Source: Struthio camelus
Taxonomy: Eukaryota; Chordata; Aves; Struthioniformes; Struthionidae
Assembly (NCBI RefSeq): GCF_040807025.1
Contig: NC_090982.1
Location: 86,863,463 to 86,927,462 of the forward strand
Direction of reading: 5' to 3'
DNA: 64,000 nt
A model generated the notes under the pieces. The model worked only from the letters and a program-made list of their open reading frames with translations, was not told where the DNA came from and ran no database searches. Shown piece by piece: positions 1 to 13,100 of the stretch. A program made the position numbers and the translations under genes. Each line of letters begins with the position of its first letter. Position 1 is the stretch's first letter.

Positions 1-677
1 AACTGAATTTGAACATCTGCATCCTCTCTAGGAGGAATGGCAGGATGTCAAAGGGAAAATGTAGCTGAAGATGAAGGCAAGGTGACAGTGTATTAAATTG
101 AAAGGTAAATAAAGCTAATATAAAGCTAAATATATTTAACTTATAAATTTATTGCACATTGCTATTTCAAGTGGTGCAAACATAGAGTAACTAATGAAGC
201 CTGGCCCTGAACAGCAAAATGTTTTGGTCACAAATAGCAGCATGACAAAGTTGGGTCTAGGCCCTCCTTTAGAGAATGAGATGAAGTCTCTGTCGAGCTG
301 CTGCCAGTGCTCCTCACCACTAATCACCATCGTATTGCTACTGTGACACTATTGTGTATGGTGGTCTGAAGACCTAAGTAAGGTAATGCTGATACAGAGA
401 GGTAATATCTTTTGTCGGACCGACTACATTATCAGAAAAGAAATAAAGCAATCTTTTTCACATAGGCACTTCTTTAGAAATGCATAAACCTTCAGGCTAA
501 ACACAGGTTTATCAGTATTGCTGGTAATACTCCTTCATCAGTGGGGAATGTTTCTCACAAAACAACCATTCCAAGTAGTACTAACAATCGTGGACTTAAT
601 AACGGTTTTATGGTACATCTTAACCCTCTTTTTTCATCTCTGCCCCCTCCCAGGCTTGAAATGCAGAGATGAGAAGA

Positions 678-782
678 GGCAGCTGGATTTCAGGAATCCA
701 CTTCCACTGCTCACTTGTGCCACAGCCTTGAATAAGTCATTTACACCTCCCAGTACTTCAGTTTGCATTTGGTTAAAACAGG
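678..782 (+). repeat. MIR-like (CORE-SINE) fossil
   Basis: The segment follows the MIR core order: a 'tctgccacagcc'-like block, then a degenerate 'cttgggcaagtcacttaac' block (here cttgaataagtcatttac), then a 'ctcagtttcc...tctgtaaaa' block (here cttcagtttgcatttggtta). It is highly diverged, consistent with an old amniote SINE copy. The call rests on remembered consensus and needs a profile search. It has no coding role. Confidence 0.5.
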
Positions 783-1239
783 AGAAGCGCCTACCTCCAG
801 CCTTGCAATGAGTAGCAGTGTTTTGTTAAGTGATGCTTGCGCAGTGTGCTGTGTGCAATTTTCAGTGTGTAGTGGCTGTTTGTCTTGCTTTTTCTGGAAG
901 GGTAGGGGACACCTGGTTCCCTTTATCTGGGCAGTGCCTGCAGTTATGAGGTTTCTCACATGTGAGCGGTGGACCTCTTCGAGGCAGCTGTGATTTATCT
1001 GAATCGCCCACGTATGTTACATCTCTTTTGAAAGCAAAACCTCCTTTAGGCATGAGCTGGTCTCTACAACTGGAGGGAAGATACATTGCAGACTTTTCTC
1101 CTTCAGTTAATTGAGCAGCCATCCAAATTGCCTCACAGGCAATCTGTGCCCCACTGGATTGATATTTTCCAGCTGGAAAGATACAGCCTGTGAACAAAAG
1201 TGGAAAAGAGAAGCAGAAAAGAGAAGGTGGCTCAGCAGT

Positions 1240-1310
1240 TACTGGGATAGTCTGGGGCCTAGACTTCAGTTTCTGTTTGATCATGGGCAAGTCACTTAAG
1301 GAGGCGTCCT
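1240..1310 (+). repeat. MIR-like (CORE-SINE) fossil, short
   Basis: The motif gatcatgggcaagtcactta at about 1278-1297 is close to the MIR core 'gaccttgggcaagtcactta'. The preceding bases fit the 'tagctgtgtg' region loosely. The surrounding sequence is too diverged to set the ends. Confidence 0.45.
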
Positions 1311-2778
1311 CCTACTGTGTCTATGTATTCAATTCCTCCGGCTCATGTTCCCTAGGCACTGTCGTCTTTGGTTTCTCCTTTCAAACCTCCCAGGTGTGTA
1401 CATCCTTCACCAGCTACATAGCTCTGTCTTTTTAGTCGTGCCTGGCCTGCAGGCTGTTCATCTGCCAGGGTGGCAAACAAGGCACCTGCTGCGGTGGCAC
1501 ATCTCCAAACTAGTATGAAAACACCAGCACGTGCCCTCGGCTCAGCAAAGAGCACAAGCGTGAAGGGATGATATACCCCACTCTTGTTCTTTAACGTAAT
1601 CATTAGATGAGATTCCTGTAAAGTAACTCTCGGGAGATTTGTACTATGCCCGATGGGCCCTGCAGCATCAGGATTGCTTGGGGTAGGCTAGGGACTGTCC
1701 TGATAGCGAGGCAGTGATCCGGGACAGAGCAGGACAGAGCCCTAGCTGAGGCATTGGGAAATATGGCGCTGGACAGGGTGAGGAGAGGACAGCCAGGGGT
1801 GCCAATGGCTAACCCATGCTCTTGTCCCCATGCAAGATATCTTCACACACTGGAGGAACAAGGTTGGGATGGACCTTGGACTAAATATCTTGTGCAGGTG
1901 CTTCAGCAGCTGCCTTCTCTGAGACGGGCTTTTTCCAGAAGTTCTGCTGACAGCACAGAGCAGCCAAAAAGCATGTTTAAATAGTTTCTGAAAATTACCT
2001 TTGTGCAAAGAGGATCTTGATAGCACAGTATTGCCAGAGAAGCTTTCCACTGGCTCCCTAAAGGGAGGAAACAGGTCTTGGCAGCAATCCTGTGGCCAAA
2101 ACACTTCCTGAGGGCTACAGCTTCAATCCATAAATCTGATTAGCTTGCAGATTGCTCTAATTCATACAGAGATACAGATGTGCCCCAGTCAAGCTTGGGC
2201 CCAGGAAAGCCTAATGGGGACTGTTACTTCTTACTCTCTGATTCTGTCCTGGGCATTGTTTGGCCAAAGCAGATACTTCTGCCTCCCTGTTATCCCTTGG
2301 GGCATCAGTTCTCCTCCTGCTCTCACACCTGCCATAACCATCGACTCTGGGAGTCTGGAGCTGCCGGCTCTGCCCTGACTCTGACTCAGCTCGGGAGGAG
2401 ATACTGGGGATGCAGCTGCATGCCTGCCTCAGTCTCTCTTACCTACTTTAGACAAGCAGCTTTTGAGACAGAAACTCTCTAAGTTCAGTGTGTAACACAG
2501 AGAGACCCTAAATTCTCAGAGTGCTGTCATCTAAAAAAGCCAACCAGATGTGCATTAAGAATGCAGGAAATAAATCAAGTGATTTACCTCAGTGGGGGAA
2601 AAAAAAGAAAACAATGCAAAATATCAAATTTCCTTAGGAAAAATAAAATTCATCCTTAAATCACACCTGTCAGTGGAACGCTGCAATCTCTCAGTCTTTC
2701 ATCAGCAGCTGAATTTCCAGTTCAGTGTAAGTGATCTTTGCAGCATATAAATAAAACTGTCCACTAAAGCTAACCTGA

Positions 2779-2818
2779 ATTTATTTATTATTTATTTATT
2801 ATTATTAGAATTTATTTC
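2779..2818 (+). repeat. (TTTA)n-type simple repeat
   Basis: Imperfect run of ATTT and ATT units, AT-only apart from one G. It is an ordinary low-complexity tract with no gene near it. Confidence 0.85.
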
Positions 2819-4410
2819 TTCCCTCTCCTGTTGTGCTACTCAACTCTGTTTCCACCTCAAATCACTACCACGTTTGTTCTCTTTTATGAACAAATATGCA
2901 CAGAGACAGATATCACGCAGAACTAAAGCTACAGCTCACCAAGCTGTCCTCTTCAAAGGTTAGTCCAGAACAGTCTGTGCTGCGCACAGGGCAAAGAGAA
3001 AAAGAAGTCAGCTTTTGGTTAAAGTCCAGGGAGCATTTGGGCAAGTGGGGGCCAAAGTCTCTTGCTGTGGGACAGGATGGTGTGGGGCACATGGATGGTC
3101 TGGCCATTGGTGAGGGATGCAAGCAGACGATACTCCCAGGAGGTTGGAGCAGGATGTTGCACCAGCCACGGAGAAGAAGGGGCTTGGGATGCTCGATCAC
3201 ATACTTTGCTTCTCCTTCCACTTGCAAAGGGAGCGCGAGGAGTCCCACGGAGCCTATTGTGCCCACGGTAAAGCTGACACAAGGGCTGTGCATGGAGGAG
3301 GAACAGTGCCGCTCCCCTGGAAGTGCCACGGGCTACTGCTGGAGCAGAAACCTGGGCTGACAAGGCTCCCCTCAATCTTTGGGTCTAGCATCCTCATCCA
3401 AAATTAATGGCAGCAATCTTCTAAATGTAAGGGAGCTACGAGGGGCAAGGAGAAGATGGATGGGAGTTGAGTTGAAGGGACTTGGCACAGACACAGCAAA
3501 GTACTTAAAGCATATGTGTAGCTTCACTGACTTTAAAGGGACTGCTCTCATGTTAAAGTTCAGCACATGCTGAAGTGTGTTACCAAATCATCGCCTTAAA
3601 GAAGGTGATGAATGGTGGGATGCCCTTTTCAGAGCAGCAGTAGAACCTTCTTTCTCAGCGTATCTAAGACAAAATTGGATATTTGGTGGCAGGCACTTAA
3701 GTTACCGATGGCTCCCCTCAAACTTCCTTTGGGCCTCATACTATTTTTATTTCGCTTACCGCAGAAAAAATTGGCCGTGCTCCGCTTGGCAGGTGTTAGC
3801 CTGCTGTAGCAGACACTGCTTATAACAGAAAGCAAACCTTCTACAGCACCAGAGCATCCAGCATGATAGACTCTCTGAAATAATGGTTTTTGGAAACTTC
3901 CACTAAATCAGAGCAGGGGAAATGACTCTGAGAGGGAGACAGGGCAAATCCTTCTCCAGCAAAAATCATGAACAGTCTGAGGCTAACAGTGATCTTTGTT
4001 TGCTCATGGTGCAGGATTACATGACTTGATTTTTTAGAGACATGCTTTTTTTTAATGTGGTCTTAGGAAACAAAAGTGTCTTAATGACTGTCAGGATTTG
4101 GGAGTTTGATGTAAAGGGTGAAAGAAGCAAAAAATCCTACTGTATGTGAAATAAACATTTTTAAAAATGCTGGGATTATTATCTAGCAAACTGAAGCTTG
4201 TGAATGAAAATTCAGCAGGACTTTCTGTAACTAAAGGTCTTATTTGGATGCACTGTGGACAAGAAGGAGACAGATTAAAGGAAGTCCATTTGATTAACTG
4301 ACCTAATGCAAAAAAACAGTGTGCAGCATGCTTCAGTAAATGGGGAGGTTGGCAGGGGAGTGAGAATGAGAGGGAGATTTCTCAGAAGTGGTTTAGAAGA
4401 CCCTTTCTTT

Positions 4411-4424
4411 CCCCCCCCCCCCCC
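4411..4424 (+). repeat. C14 homopolymer
   Basis: Uninterrupted run of 14 C flanked by pyrimidines (TTTCTTT before, TTTCTTTTCC after), making a roughly 30-bp polypyrimidine tract. Length is likely variable between individuals and assemblies. Confidence 0.9.
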
Positions 4425-7400
4425 TTTCTTTTCCAGCATTGCTGGGGCTGCATGGTGTTCTGCACGTGCGGAGATGGTCCGGTACAAAGTGGCACTGCGG
4501 TGCACCCGAGTGCCCTTGCCACCCAGAGCCTGCACATCTTTTGGGCAGCCGCAGGTAGCGCCGCTGCCTGCAGCCCCAGGAAGATGTGCCCCGTTGGCTT
4601 TGCTCAGCTGTGCATTGCAGAGCTGTAAGACAAAGCGTCCACGCTGCAGAGGTACTTTAGGGGCTTAGAGAACAGAGATCCTATTTCTCATAAAGAACTT
4701 GGTTTTTGCAAAACTGAAGGGGATCCTAGGTCACTTATGAGTATTAGACATTTTTTTGTTACAAACCCCATTGCTCCTGTCTGAAGAAAGCAAAACTGTT
4801 GGTTCTTGCTGGCAGTTCCTAAATGCTATTAATTCTGGAGGTGCATCTCCACCGAAGGTCAGCAAGGTGCAGAAGCAGGTATCAGCACAGGGTTGCTGAA
4901 CGTGAAGTTGGTGGGGCTGCAGGGATGTTTGGTTCAGTGCAGAGGTGTCCCTGTGGGAGGAGAGCCTGCTTGGCATGGCTACCCCACTGAATGCTGTAAC
5001 CTGTGTACCCCTGGCATGTGGCCTGTGCCCCGTGCGGGGATGGGGAGAAGTTGGGACACCCACCCCCAAAGTGGAGAAACCCCGCACATCAAGCATGTGC
5101 CTCTGTGGCCCTCGCCGCTGTTGTTAGAGTGAATTAAATATTGCATGTATTGCAGTTTTAAAAGTGCAGCCGTGATCTGCATTTCCCAGCCCACCTAAGT
5201 GCAGGGTGTAGTTAGGCATTTGCAGTTGCCAAAGAAACTGGTTTGATTTCAAAACTGCTGCTCTTTTTTTTAACCTGTAGGTTTTCTCTTTCTGCCCTGG
5301 TGTCTGAGCACCCTGACTGCGATTCTGCCAGGCCGGCACATTCACAGGACGGGACTTAGCGCCCACTCGGCGCAGCCACTTCCTATCTTTTATTGTAACA
5401 GTATGTCCTTATAGGATCAAATAGTTTCTTCAACGGCATTTATTCTACTTGTATCGAAATTAAAGGCATAAATCCTTTAATAAAATCAATTCTGGATGGC
5501 AGACTGCTTCTTAATGGGTAAAGATGGTACGCTGATATGATGTATCCTTAGGAAACAAGGAGGGAGAGAAATTAAACCTCACTCCGATGTATTTTCTCTG
5601 AAGACTTTTCTAAATAAATCAAATAGTTCTTCCACACGGTCTGACGTGCTGCTGTCTCTCTAGTGGTACCAGGCAGAGGAAGATTTCCCCTGGCCTCTTA
5701 ACGGGAGCAGCTTTGGTGTGCAGCGCATTGCTGAGGGGGGTGGCAGAATTGCTTCCTAATTCAGAGGCGTTTTGTCTGCCCGAAACGCAAAACCTGAATA
5801 ACATTTTCCTTGATTTGTTCAGCATGGGCAAAAAAGCAAAAAAACCCACCAATTAAAATGCAGAAAGGCAATGGAAAGTACTTCTCTTAACACAAGCGGC
5901 CCCTGCAGGATTGCTTTTTGAATCCTACACCCATAGGGACCCCGTGGGTAGAAGTTTCTGTCTGGTATTGGAAGGGAGGAGACTTGATTTCTATTTCTAG
6001 CTCCTCCACTAGATGCGTAAGTGGCAGTGCGCCTGCCACCTCACCTGGCGAGCCCCCGCGGACCATCTGTGACCTGGAGACGGCGGTCCTTCCTGCAGGT
6101 ACAGATATAGACATATCACTTTGAGGACAGAAAGAGGAAAAATTGCAAGTATTATATAAGGACTCAAGAGAAAAAGAAGAAGGAAGAAAATGAGCAGGTT
6201 TAAGTGAATCGTAAGACAACAGCCAAATTTGCAACAGCAAGGAATTTTTTATACTCCTTTGAAAAGTGATAGAGCTGTACACTCTGCTTTTCATAAGTAA
6301 GCTTCTAACGGTGTGGGTTATGGTGAGAATTTTCCTGGGGGTGACTTCACAGATGCTGACCTTGCTGGATCACTGTGATTATTTGGCAGAGCATGAAATG
6401 GCCAGGTATTAGTTTTCGCTTCCAATCCCATACATAGGCTGGAGCCAAAGATCTTAAAAAAAATTACCCATGTCAGCAAAATGAATATCGTCACTAGAGC
6501 ATCCACCTCAACCCTTGCTAGCCTGATCACTCTTAAGAACTTGAACGGTCTTTTAGGCTGAATTTCTTTTTGTGGCTAAAACTTCCAGCTGCTGTTCTTG
6601 TCACAACTTATTGCATGCTAAAGTGAAAAGTCCTCTGTTAGTTTTCAGTCCTCTGTAGTTATCCTCCTGTACCCCTTAATCTTCTTTCTGACACGCTGTA
6701 ATATTACAGCTCTTCTCTTTATTCTCTAATTAATCTTGAGACTTTTTGTTGAGCCCTCAACAGTTTCCCAGTATCCTTGCTGAGTCGTGGGCGCCAAGGT
6801 AGGAGACAGCCTCCCTGTCTTACCATTCATGATGGTAATGTCACTTCTCCTGCGATAGTCCAAGTCTCTTCTGTTTTCACAGCCTGGTGGTTGCTATTGT
6901 CTGCTGCTTTCCAGTGCCATGTTGCACTGAGAGCTTTCCATTACCAGGTTACCCATCATGAGCCCTCCCCAGGCCTCTTTGCATCGGCGACTTGCTTTTG
7001 CTGCTGTTTATGGATCCCTTAAACCTTTGGTCACAGGCAAACTTTGTCAGAGACTAATGGGGAATGTCTGCTCAGAGATAAAAAACATCAGGTGAAGTAG
7101 CGCTGAGAATGGGTTGTTACAAAACTCTCTTAGAAACGTGGGCCCGTGGGGAGAGCAATGCCCCCTCTACAGCTACATGGGGTTGCTTCTTGATGGGTCT
7201 GTCTTGGTCATTCCTGATAGCTGGTGAAATCCTAACCCTTAATTGCCTGGATTCCTTTGCCTCCAGCCAGCGATGTGTGTTTTCTATTTTGCACTTAGTC
7301 CGTGCAATTTCATAGGAGAGTGATGGGAGGAGGAAGCGGTCAGCCCAAGGCTGGCTGTGACCTGCAGCAAGCCAGCCGTATGCAGCCATGTGCCATGTAT

Positions 7401-9639
7401 TTTGATCCTCCCAGGTAAACTGGGTGACCCCAACAGTGGCCATCACCGCTGGCTTCTGTGCATCTCGGCTAATGCTGAGCTTTGAACCGGCAAAGGAAAG
7501 CCGGCTGTCTGTTATTTAAGGAACACACATAAAAAGCTACCAGCATCTGGCTTGACACCACGCAAGTACGGCAATGAATGGGTTACCAGGGAAAGGACTG
7601 CACTGCGGGAGAGTGGCAATCGCGTCCTGTCAGGGAGTCCCTAAAAATAAGTTTGACTAGTCTGATGCAGCAATATGAGGGAATAAATGAGTTAAAAGAT
7701 GAAGAATGACCAGCTAAGGTAACAGGGTATCAACGACATTGCTGGAATTGATATAAACCCTCCCAAGCATCTAGTGGCGGGGCTGCAAGGGCGCAGGGAG
7801 ATGCTAGGCTGGGGTATGGGCAACAGGCAAAGCACAGGGGGCAACAGCAGCGCGTTACTGGCTTACTGGCTGCCCTTGCCGTGGCAAAAATGTGTTTGGA
7901 GCACTCTGCAAGCTCCTCTTGGATCCATGGAAAACAAACTTTTAACAAAATGAAAATGCTTGCTTCTTTAGACTTTTTGAAAATTTCGTGACAACTACCT
8001 CCGAACTGTATTTTCTTTTCCAGGCGCTTTCCCTTCTGTCCAGAAAGGAAGCAGTAAGAAAATTAAAATGGGAGGATTAGAAGGAAAAATTAGATTTTTC
8101 TTTCAATTTTTGACACCTTTTAGGAGTGTGGGACTGGGAGGGGTCTCCTGCTTTGCTGAGTATTCTCTCTTGCTGTCACATAATCGACATTTTACCTATG
8201 CTTATGTACAGGATAAACTGAGGCTGAGTTCAATCATGCCGCACTTGAACGGCTCCACCCTGAGTGGGTCGGTGTGTCCACCCGCCGGTTTTGGAGATGA
8301 CCTTTGCAACAGGACTCACCAGGGTCCTGCCTGCAGAGCTCCCTCAGCTGGGACAATTTTCAGTGGAGATGGGCCATTTCCAGAGTCTAAGACTTGTCAG
8401 CTACACAGTTTTTTGAATTCCCAGTGTCCATTTCTGGTTTGGGGCCTGTCTTGTCTTTTCTCTTCAAGTTAATGGTTGGACCTGCATATACGTGTATTTA
8501 TGTATATATTTAACCTAAAAGATTTCCATTTTATACAGGGGATACAAAGGTGGACTGTAAATGACAGCAGATGGAGAGCAGGAGGATTAGGCTGTAGAGA
8601 GAGGCAAGTAACAGAGAAGGAAGGCAACGCGAAGAAGGAGGTACTAATGGAGAGAAAGCTAGGAAGGAAAAAGGAAAGTGTGAAAAACATGATTAAGAAT
8701 AACTGAATTCAAAGCAACTGAAACTGGAAACAAGGCACATGTTTCTAACCGCCAGAGTAATTAACCATCAGAATAACTTACCCAAGGCTGTTTCAGAGTG
8801 TCTGTTTCTCCAAGTTGTTACTTGAATATCAGATGGTTTTTTTAAAACATGGCCTATAATTCAGTTAGCAGTTATTGGGCTTACTGCCAGGATCACTGAA
8901 TGAAACTCTGTGGCCTGTTGTGTGGAAGAGGTCAGCCCTGGTGATGGTAATGGTCCCTTCAGGCAATGATAATTTAAACTCGAGAACCATTTTGTTCAGT
9001 GGTAATTTGAGCCGAAATTCTGCAGCTTTCTGGTGCAGCACATGGAAATTGCAGAGTAGTTTTATTTAGCTATAAACATGATATTTTTAAATGAACTAAG
9101 CGGACAACTGGATAACATAATCAGTGCTGCAGACCCTTCAATCATATTCATTTTACTGTACCCAACACTTTAGGTTTCTCAATATGCTAGAAATGTTTGT
9201 ATTGACAGTTTATCACTGTGAAAGCACAGCTGGAGGTTTTGGGAGGTTAGAGACAGATGGGGCTTTTGACCTCTGGGGAGGCAATTTGAGATGGAAAAGA
9301 AGTACGTTAACAGAAAAAAATCCGCTAAAATTATTGTTAAGTGACTAGCTAAGAGAGTTGACCTTTAAATAGCCGTCTGTAAGTTCTGAAGTCAACAAAC
9401 AATTGGGATAAGTGAGGTGGTGCTGAAGGGAATGAATTAGTGTTGTAGGCTGCCTGCAGACTCAGGCTGTGTTGATGAGTTCATATTTAAGACGCTTTTT
9501 TCCTGTCCAACTGAAAACGTTTTAAAAAGACCCTTAGATCTGGGACACAGTCCTAGAAAATGCAATGCATGTGTAGGTAAGGTGAGGCAGCTTGAATGAA
9601 AGGAAAATATGCTTTGAATAACAGATGTGCAAAACCAGC

Positions 9640-10140
9640 AAAGGAAGGAGACTTAGGGATAAAAGGGTATGATAATTAGAAGGTAAAGATCCAAGTGTGT
9701 GGCAGATGCAAGAGAGGCTAATCAGGTCTTATGGTGAATAAGCAAGAGGATTAGTTAAAATCAGGAGAGATAATGGTTTCATTATACAAAGCCATTGTAA
9801 AACCTCATTTGAAATATCATGTCCAGTACTGGGCAGTGGGTTTAAAAAAGGATATTCACAATATCTATAGAGTGTAAAGGCAGAGTTACAAGGCTTACCA
9901 AGGAATTAGGAGGGTGAGCTCAGGAAGAGAGGTCCAGGAGCTGCGTCGACAAAAGAAACGGCGAAGCGAGGACCTGATTACATTATGTCAGCATTCAAAT
10001 GGGCCCGAGAGCCTGGGAAAGGATTTGCAGCACGCAGGGCTGTGGCGGAGCGAGAGGTCAGCTGGGAATGCCTGCCCGGGGCCAGCAGCAGGAGGAATTT
10101 CTTCTGACTGTAAAGCAGCCAGTGGTGGTATAAAAAGCAG
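9640..10140 (+). mobile_element. ancient CR1-like LINE 3' fragment
   Basis: The segment keeps the order of CR1 3' landmarks. First comes 'gccattgtaaaacctcattt' followed by 'atgtccagtactggg', matching the CR1 motif 'cctcatctggaatactgtgtccagttctgg'. Next is an 'aaggatattcacaa' block, then 'gacctgattaca' followed by 'cagcattcaaat', and finally 'aggaatttcttctgactgtaa'. It is strongly diverged, without an intact reverse transcriptase frame and without the avian octamer tail. It represents an old insertion, older than the two CR1 copies further right. The ends are approximate. Confidence 0.62.
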
Positions 10141-13100
10141 ATGGGCTGAAGAGCCTGGGCGCAGTGCTATGGTCACAATACCGGCCTTTCCGGAGGTGTT
10201 TCCAGAGACGAATAGGTAATGGGTGAGAGGCTAAGCCTTGTCCCTGGCAATAGACTTCTCAGTGCTGCTGTATGAGGCCAGTTGCTTTACAAAAAAAACC
10301 AGAGCCTTCCCTGTGACAATCGTAAAAGCTGAATGACAAAGTATAGAGCTGAACAAGAATGTCTGTAAAAGCACCAAAGTGCCTGCGGAAACACTGCTTC
10401 CAAAGGCAGGTGCTTCAGGAAGGCTTGAAAGGAGCAAGGCCAGGACCCAGCTCTCCAGCGTTGCCTCTTCCAGCGCTTTGAGAGGGGCTTGGGGCCTTCA
10501 GGCCCCAGAGTCCTTAAAAGGTGGGAATGAAAGCAGAGAAGGAGAGATACAGCTATAAACTGTGGTGGGGAGTGAATTTTCTTTTTGTCATTAGGAATAT
10601 GATTTCACAGCAGAAATGCTGCTTGTTTTATGCTGGAGACATAAACTATAGTGGAAGGGAAAAGTATATTACAAACTGCTCCTATAGAACTTATTCATTG
10701 GCCCCATAAGCCTTGAAGATCCTGAGGAGAGGCAAATTGGTGATTAATTCAGCTTGTGATTAGAACAGGACATAAAGCAGAAACTACAACTGAAATCTAC
10801 TTTGCAAAATAATATGGTGGTTTCTCCACGGCAATTCATTAGCTAAGTTGTTGTTTATAGATCATGGTGACTTGGCAACAGCAACACATGGGAGATATCC
10901 AGCTCTAATCTGTTTGTTGGCCTGGGCACCAGGTCCGGTTCACTATTAGAAGAAGCTACAAATAAATAAATGCCCTTACTCTATCTTTTAAATTTTTGAG
11001 GAAAAAATACATCTTTACTGCAGAGCAGAAGGCATAGAGGTCAAATAGTGCGGGTACGTCACTGCTCATTTCAGTCTTAATGCAAACATATTGGCATTTT
11101 GATTATGTTTGTTCATTGTTCTCTGAGCCCTTCCTGCAACCTGATAGAAATGAGCATGTTTATGAAGATGGAAAAGGAGGGGGAAGAATCATTACCATCT
11201 TTATGAGGTATTATGGTCCCTCTGATCAGCAGCCTGTTCAATTCTGAGTGGTAATCAACCTGCACCTTTCATCTTCTTTGCTTCATGCTTTTACCGTGAC
11301 CTGCAGTCGGCAAGACGTGGGCATGTAAAACAGCGAATGGGCAATTAATAATTTGCATTAGCTTGCATGCACACAGTATCACAGAAGCGTGCATGTGCAT
11401 GCATACAAAAACCAATGTTCCAGTAGTCTGCAGGGCATCCACCCATGCATTTTCTCATCCTTCTTAACATAGAAAAAACACAGCTTCCTTTGAGACTCCT
11501 ATATGGGATGAAAGCAAAGGAAAGCCCAGCATACTAGAAAAGTCAGGAGGTGATAGTGAACAGTGTCCTATATTTTTTAAGTTATCTAGTTTTTAATGTT
11601 AGGTAGACAAAGTACACAAAAATATAAATACTCAGATTAATCAAAGCTTTGTGGAATGGTCTGTAAGACTATCTTCTTTTTAAACTGCAGGCTTTAGAGC
11701 ACACTCAATTGAGTTGTTTTTTTTTAATTATTGCTGCACAGTGCAGTAACATTTTGGGGAAGAAACTGGGAACCCAGACTCTGGTTCAGACTAAACTGTG
11801 GCTCTAAAACATCAGAGTGAAGGCACCTGCTAAAGCCCAGGAAGGAGCATGCGACCTCCTTTCCTCTTCTCCCAAGGTCTTGCTGATGTTTTCTCAGGGG
11901 AAAGATGCCTATGGGGCTCTAACTGGCTTGTGAGGTGTCTTGTGACAGGGCCTGGGACTGACGTCAGCTCTGAGGAGGTGATGGTTCCTGTGCTGAACAC
12001 TGTCGCCGTTACCAGCAGCAGAAATGGTGGTCTGTGGCTTCTTGTTAAACTGGAATGTCAGGAAATCTGCAGTAAAGCCTCGTCTAGGCGATGCTAAAGG
12101 TGGAAATGTCCCAAGCAAGGATGGGACCATAGACATCCTGCTAAAATGGGATTCTCAGAAGAACCCCCAGGAATCCAGCATGTTGTAGAGAGGTGCCTCA
12201 CCATCTTGGCCTCAGTTTTTATTCGAACTGCTCAACAGGAGCTGCAGGACTTGCATCTGGAAAACATATCCCATGTTCAGCACCTCGCGGCACAAACCCA
12301 AGAGTGGGAAACCATGAAGGACCTTGGCCCATGCTCGAGTTGCCACCTGCCACCACTGAACCAGCACCTCTCTGAATGCGTCTTCATAAGCGTTGAGGTC
12401 ATAGGCCTGCACACATGTGGGAGCTTTCGGCAAAAGCACTGTCGTTCAGCTATTGCAGAATTATCTACATCTCCCATTGGCTTCTGGTGTGATTCCCACC
12501 CCAGCCTCTCTGAGTCGCTTGCAAAATGTTCTCCAGTACAAGAAACAGGCAAAAAGTTTTTTCTTTACTAGGAATCCTTGTGTCTCTGCTGCCTTGTGGA
12601 GGTGTATATAGAAAAACAACCTCTCCTCTCCATGCATACAGAAAACGGCAACAGAAATAAAAGGAACCCCAGGAAAAAAAAATTCGGAAAAGAAGGCATT
12701 TTAAAGGGCTTTTTTTGTTGTTTTGTGTCTATGAATGCATCACAGAAGATCAACCTGGGATGATATTCGTCCTGAAATGAAAGGGTTTTTTTGCACATTT
12801 GTGTCTAAGGCATGCAGTAGGACTCTTAATCCATATGCTTTTAGGCAGGTGATGTACCAAGCCACAAAGCGTAGGCTGACCTGGCAGATCCTTTCGAAGG
12901 GCCTGTCCCCCGCTGAACTCATATTGGAGCAATGTCTCTGGCTTTCACTCTTGAATTGCTCGAGACAGAGCACCGTACTGACTGCTCCTTTATAGCAGCA
13001 TGGAAGTTTGAAACTTTAAAGACACTACTTCTTCCTGGCCCGTGAATCATGAACGCTGGCGCTGTTGGCTTAGCTCTGTCAATGGCAATCCTGCCTCTGA

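Larger units (their letters stand above)
1..9639. other. intergenic non-coding DNA, no gene seen
   Basis: This stretch is AT-rich to neutral unique sequence. All open frames are short (under about 145 codons), have no recognisable domain, and overlap on both strands as expected by chance. The only supported content is two MIR-like fossils near 0.7 and 1.3 kb, a TTTA-type simple repeat near 2.8 kb and a C14 tract near 4.4 kb, each listed separately. No splice-flanked conserved exon was recognised. Confidence 0.7.
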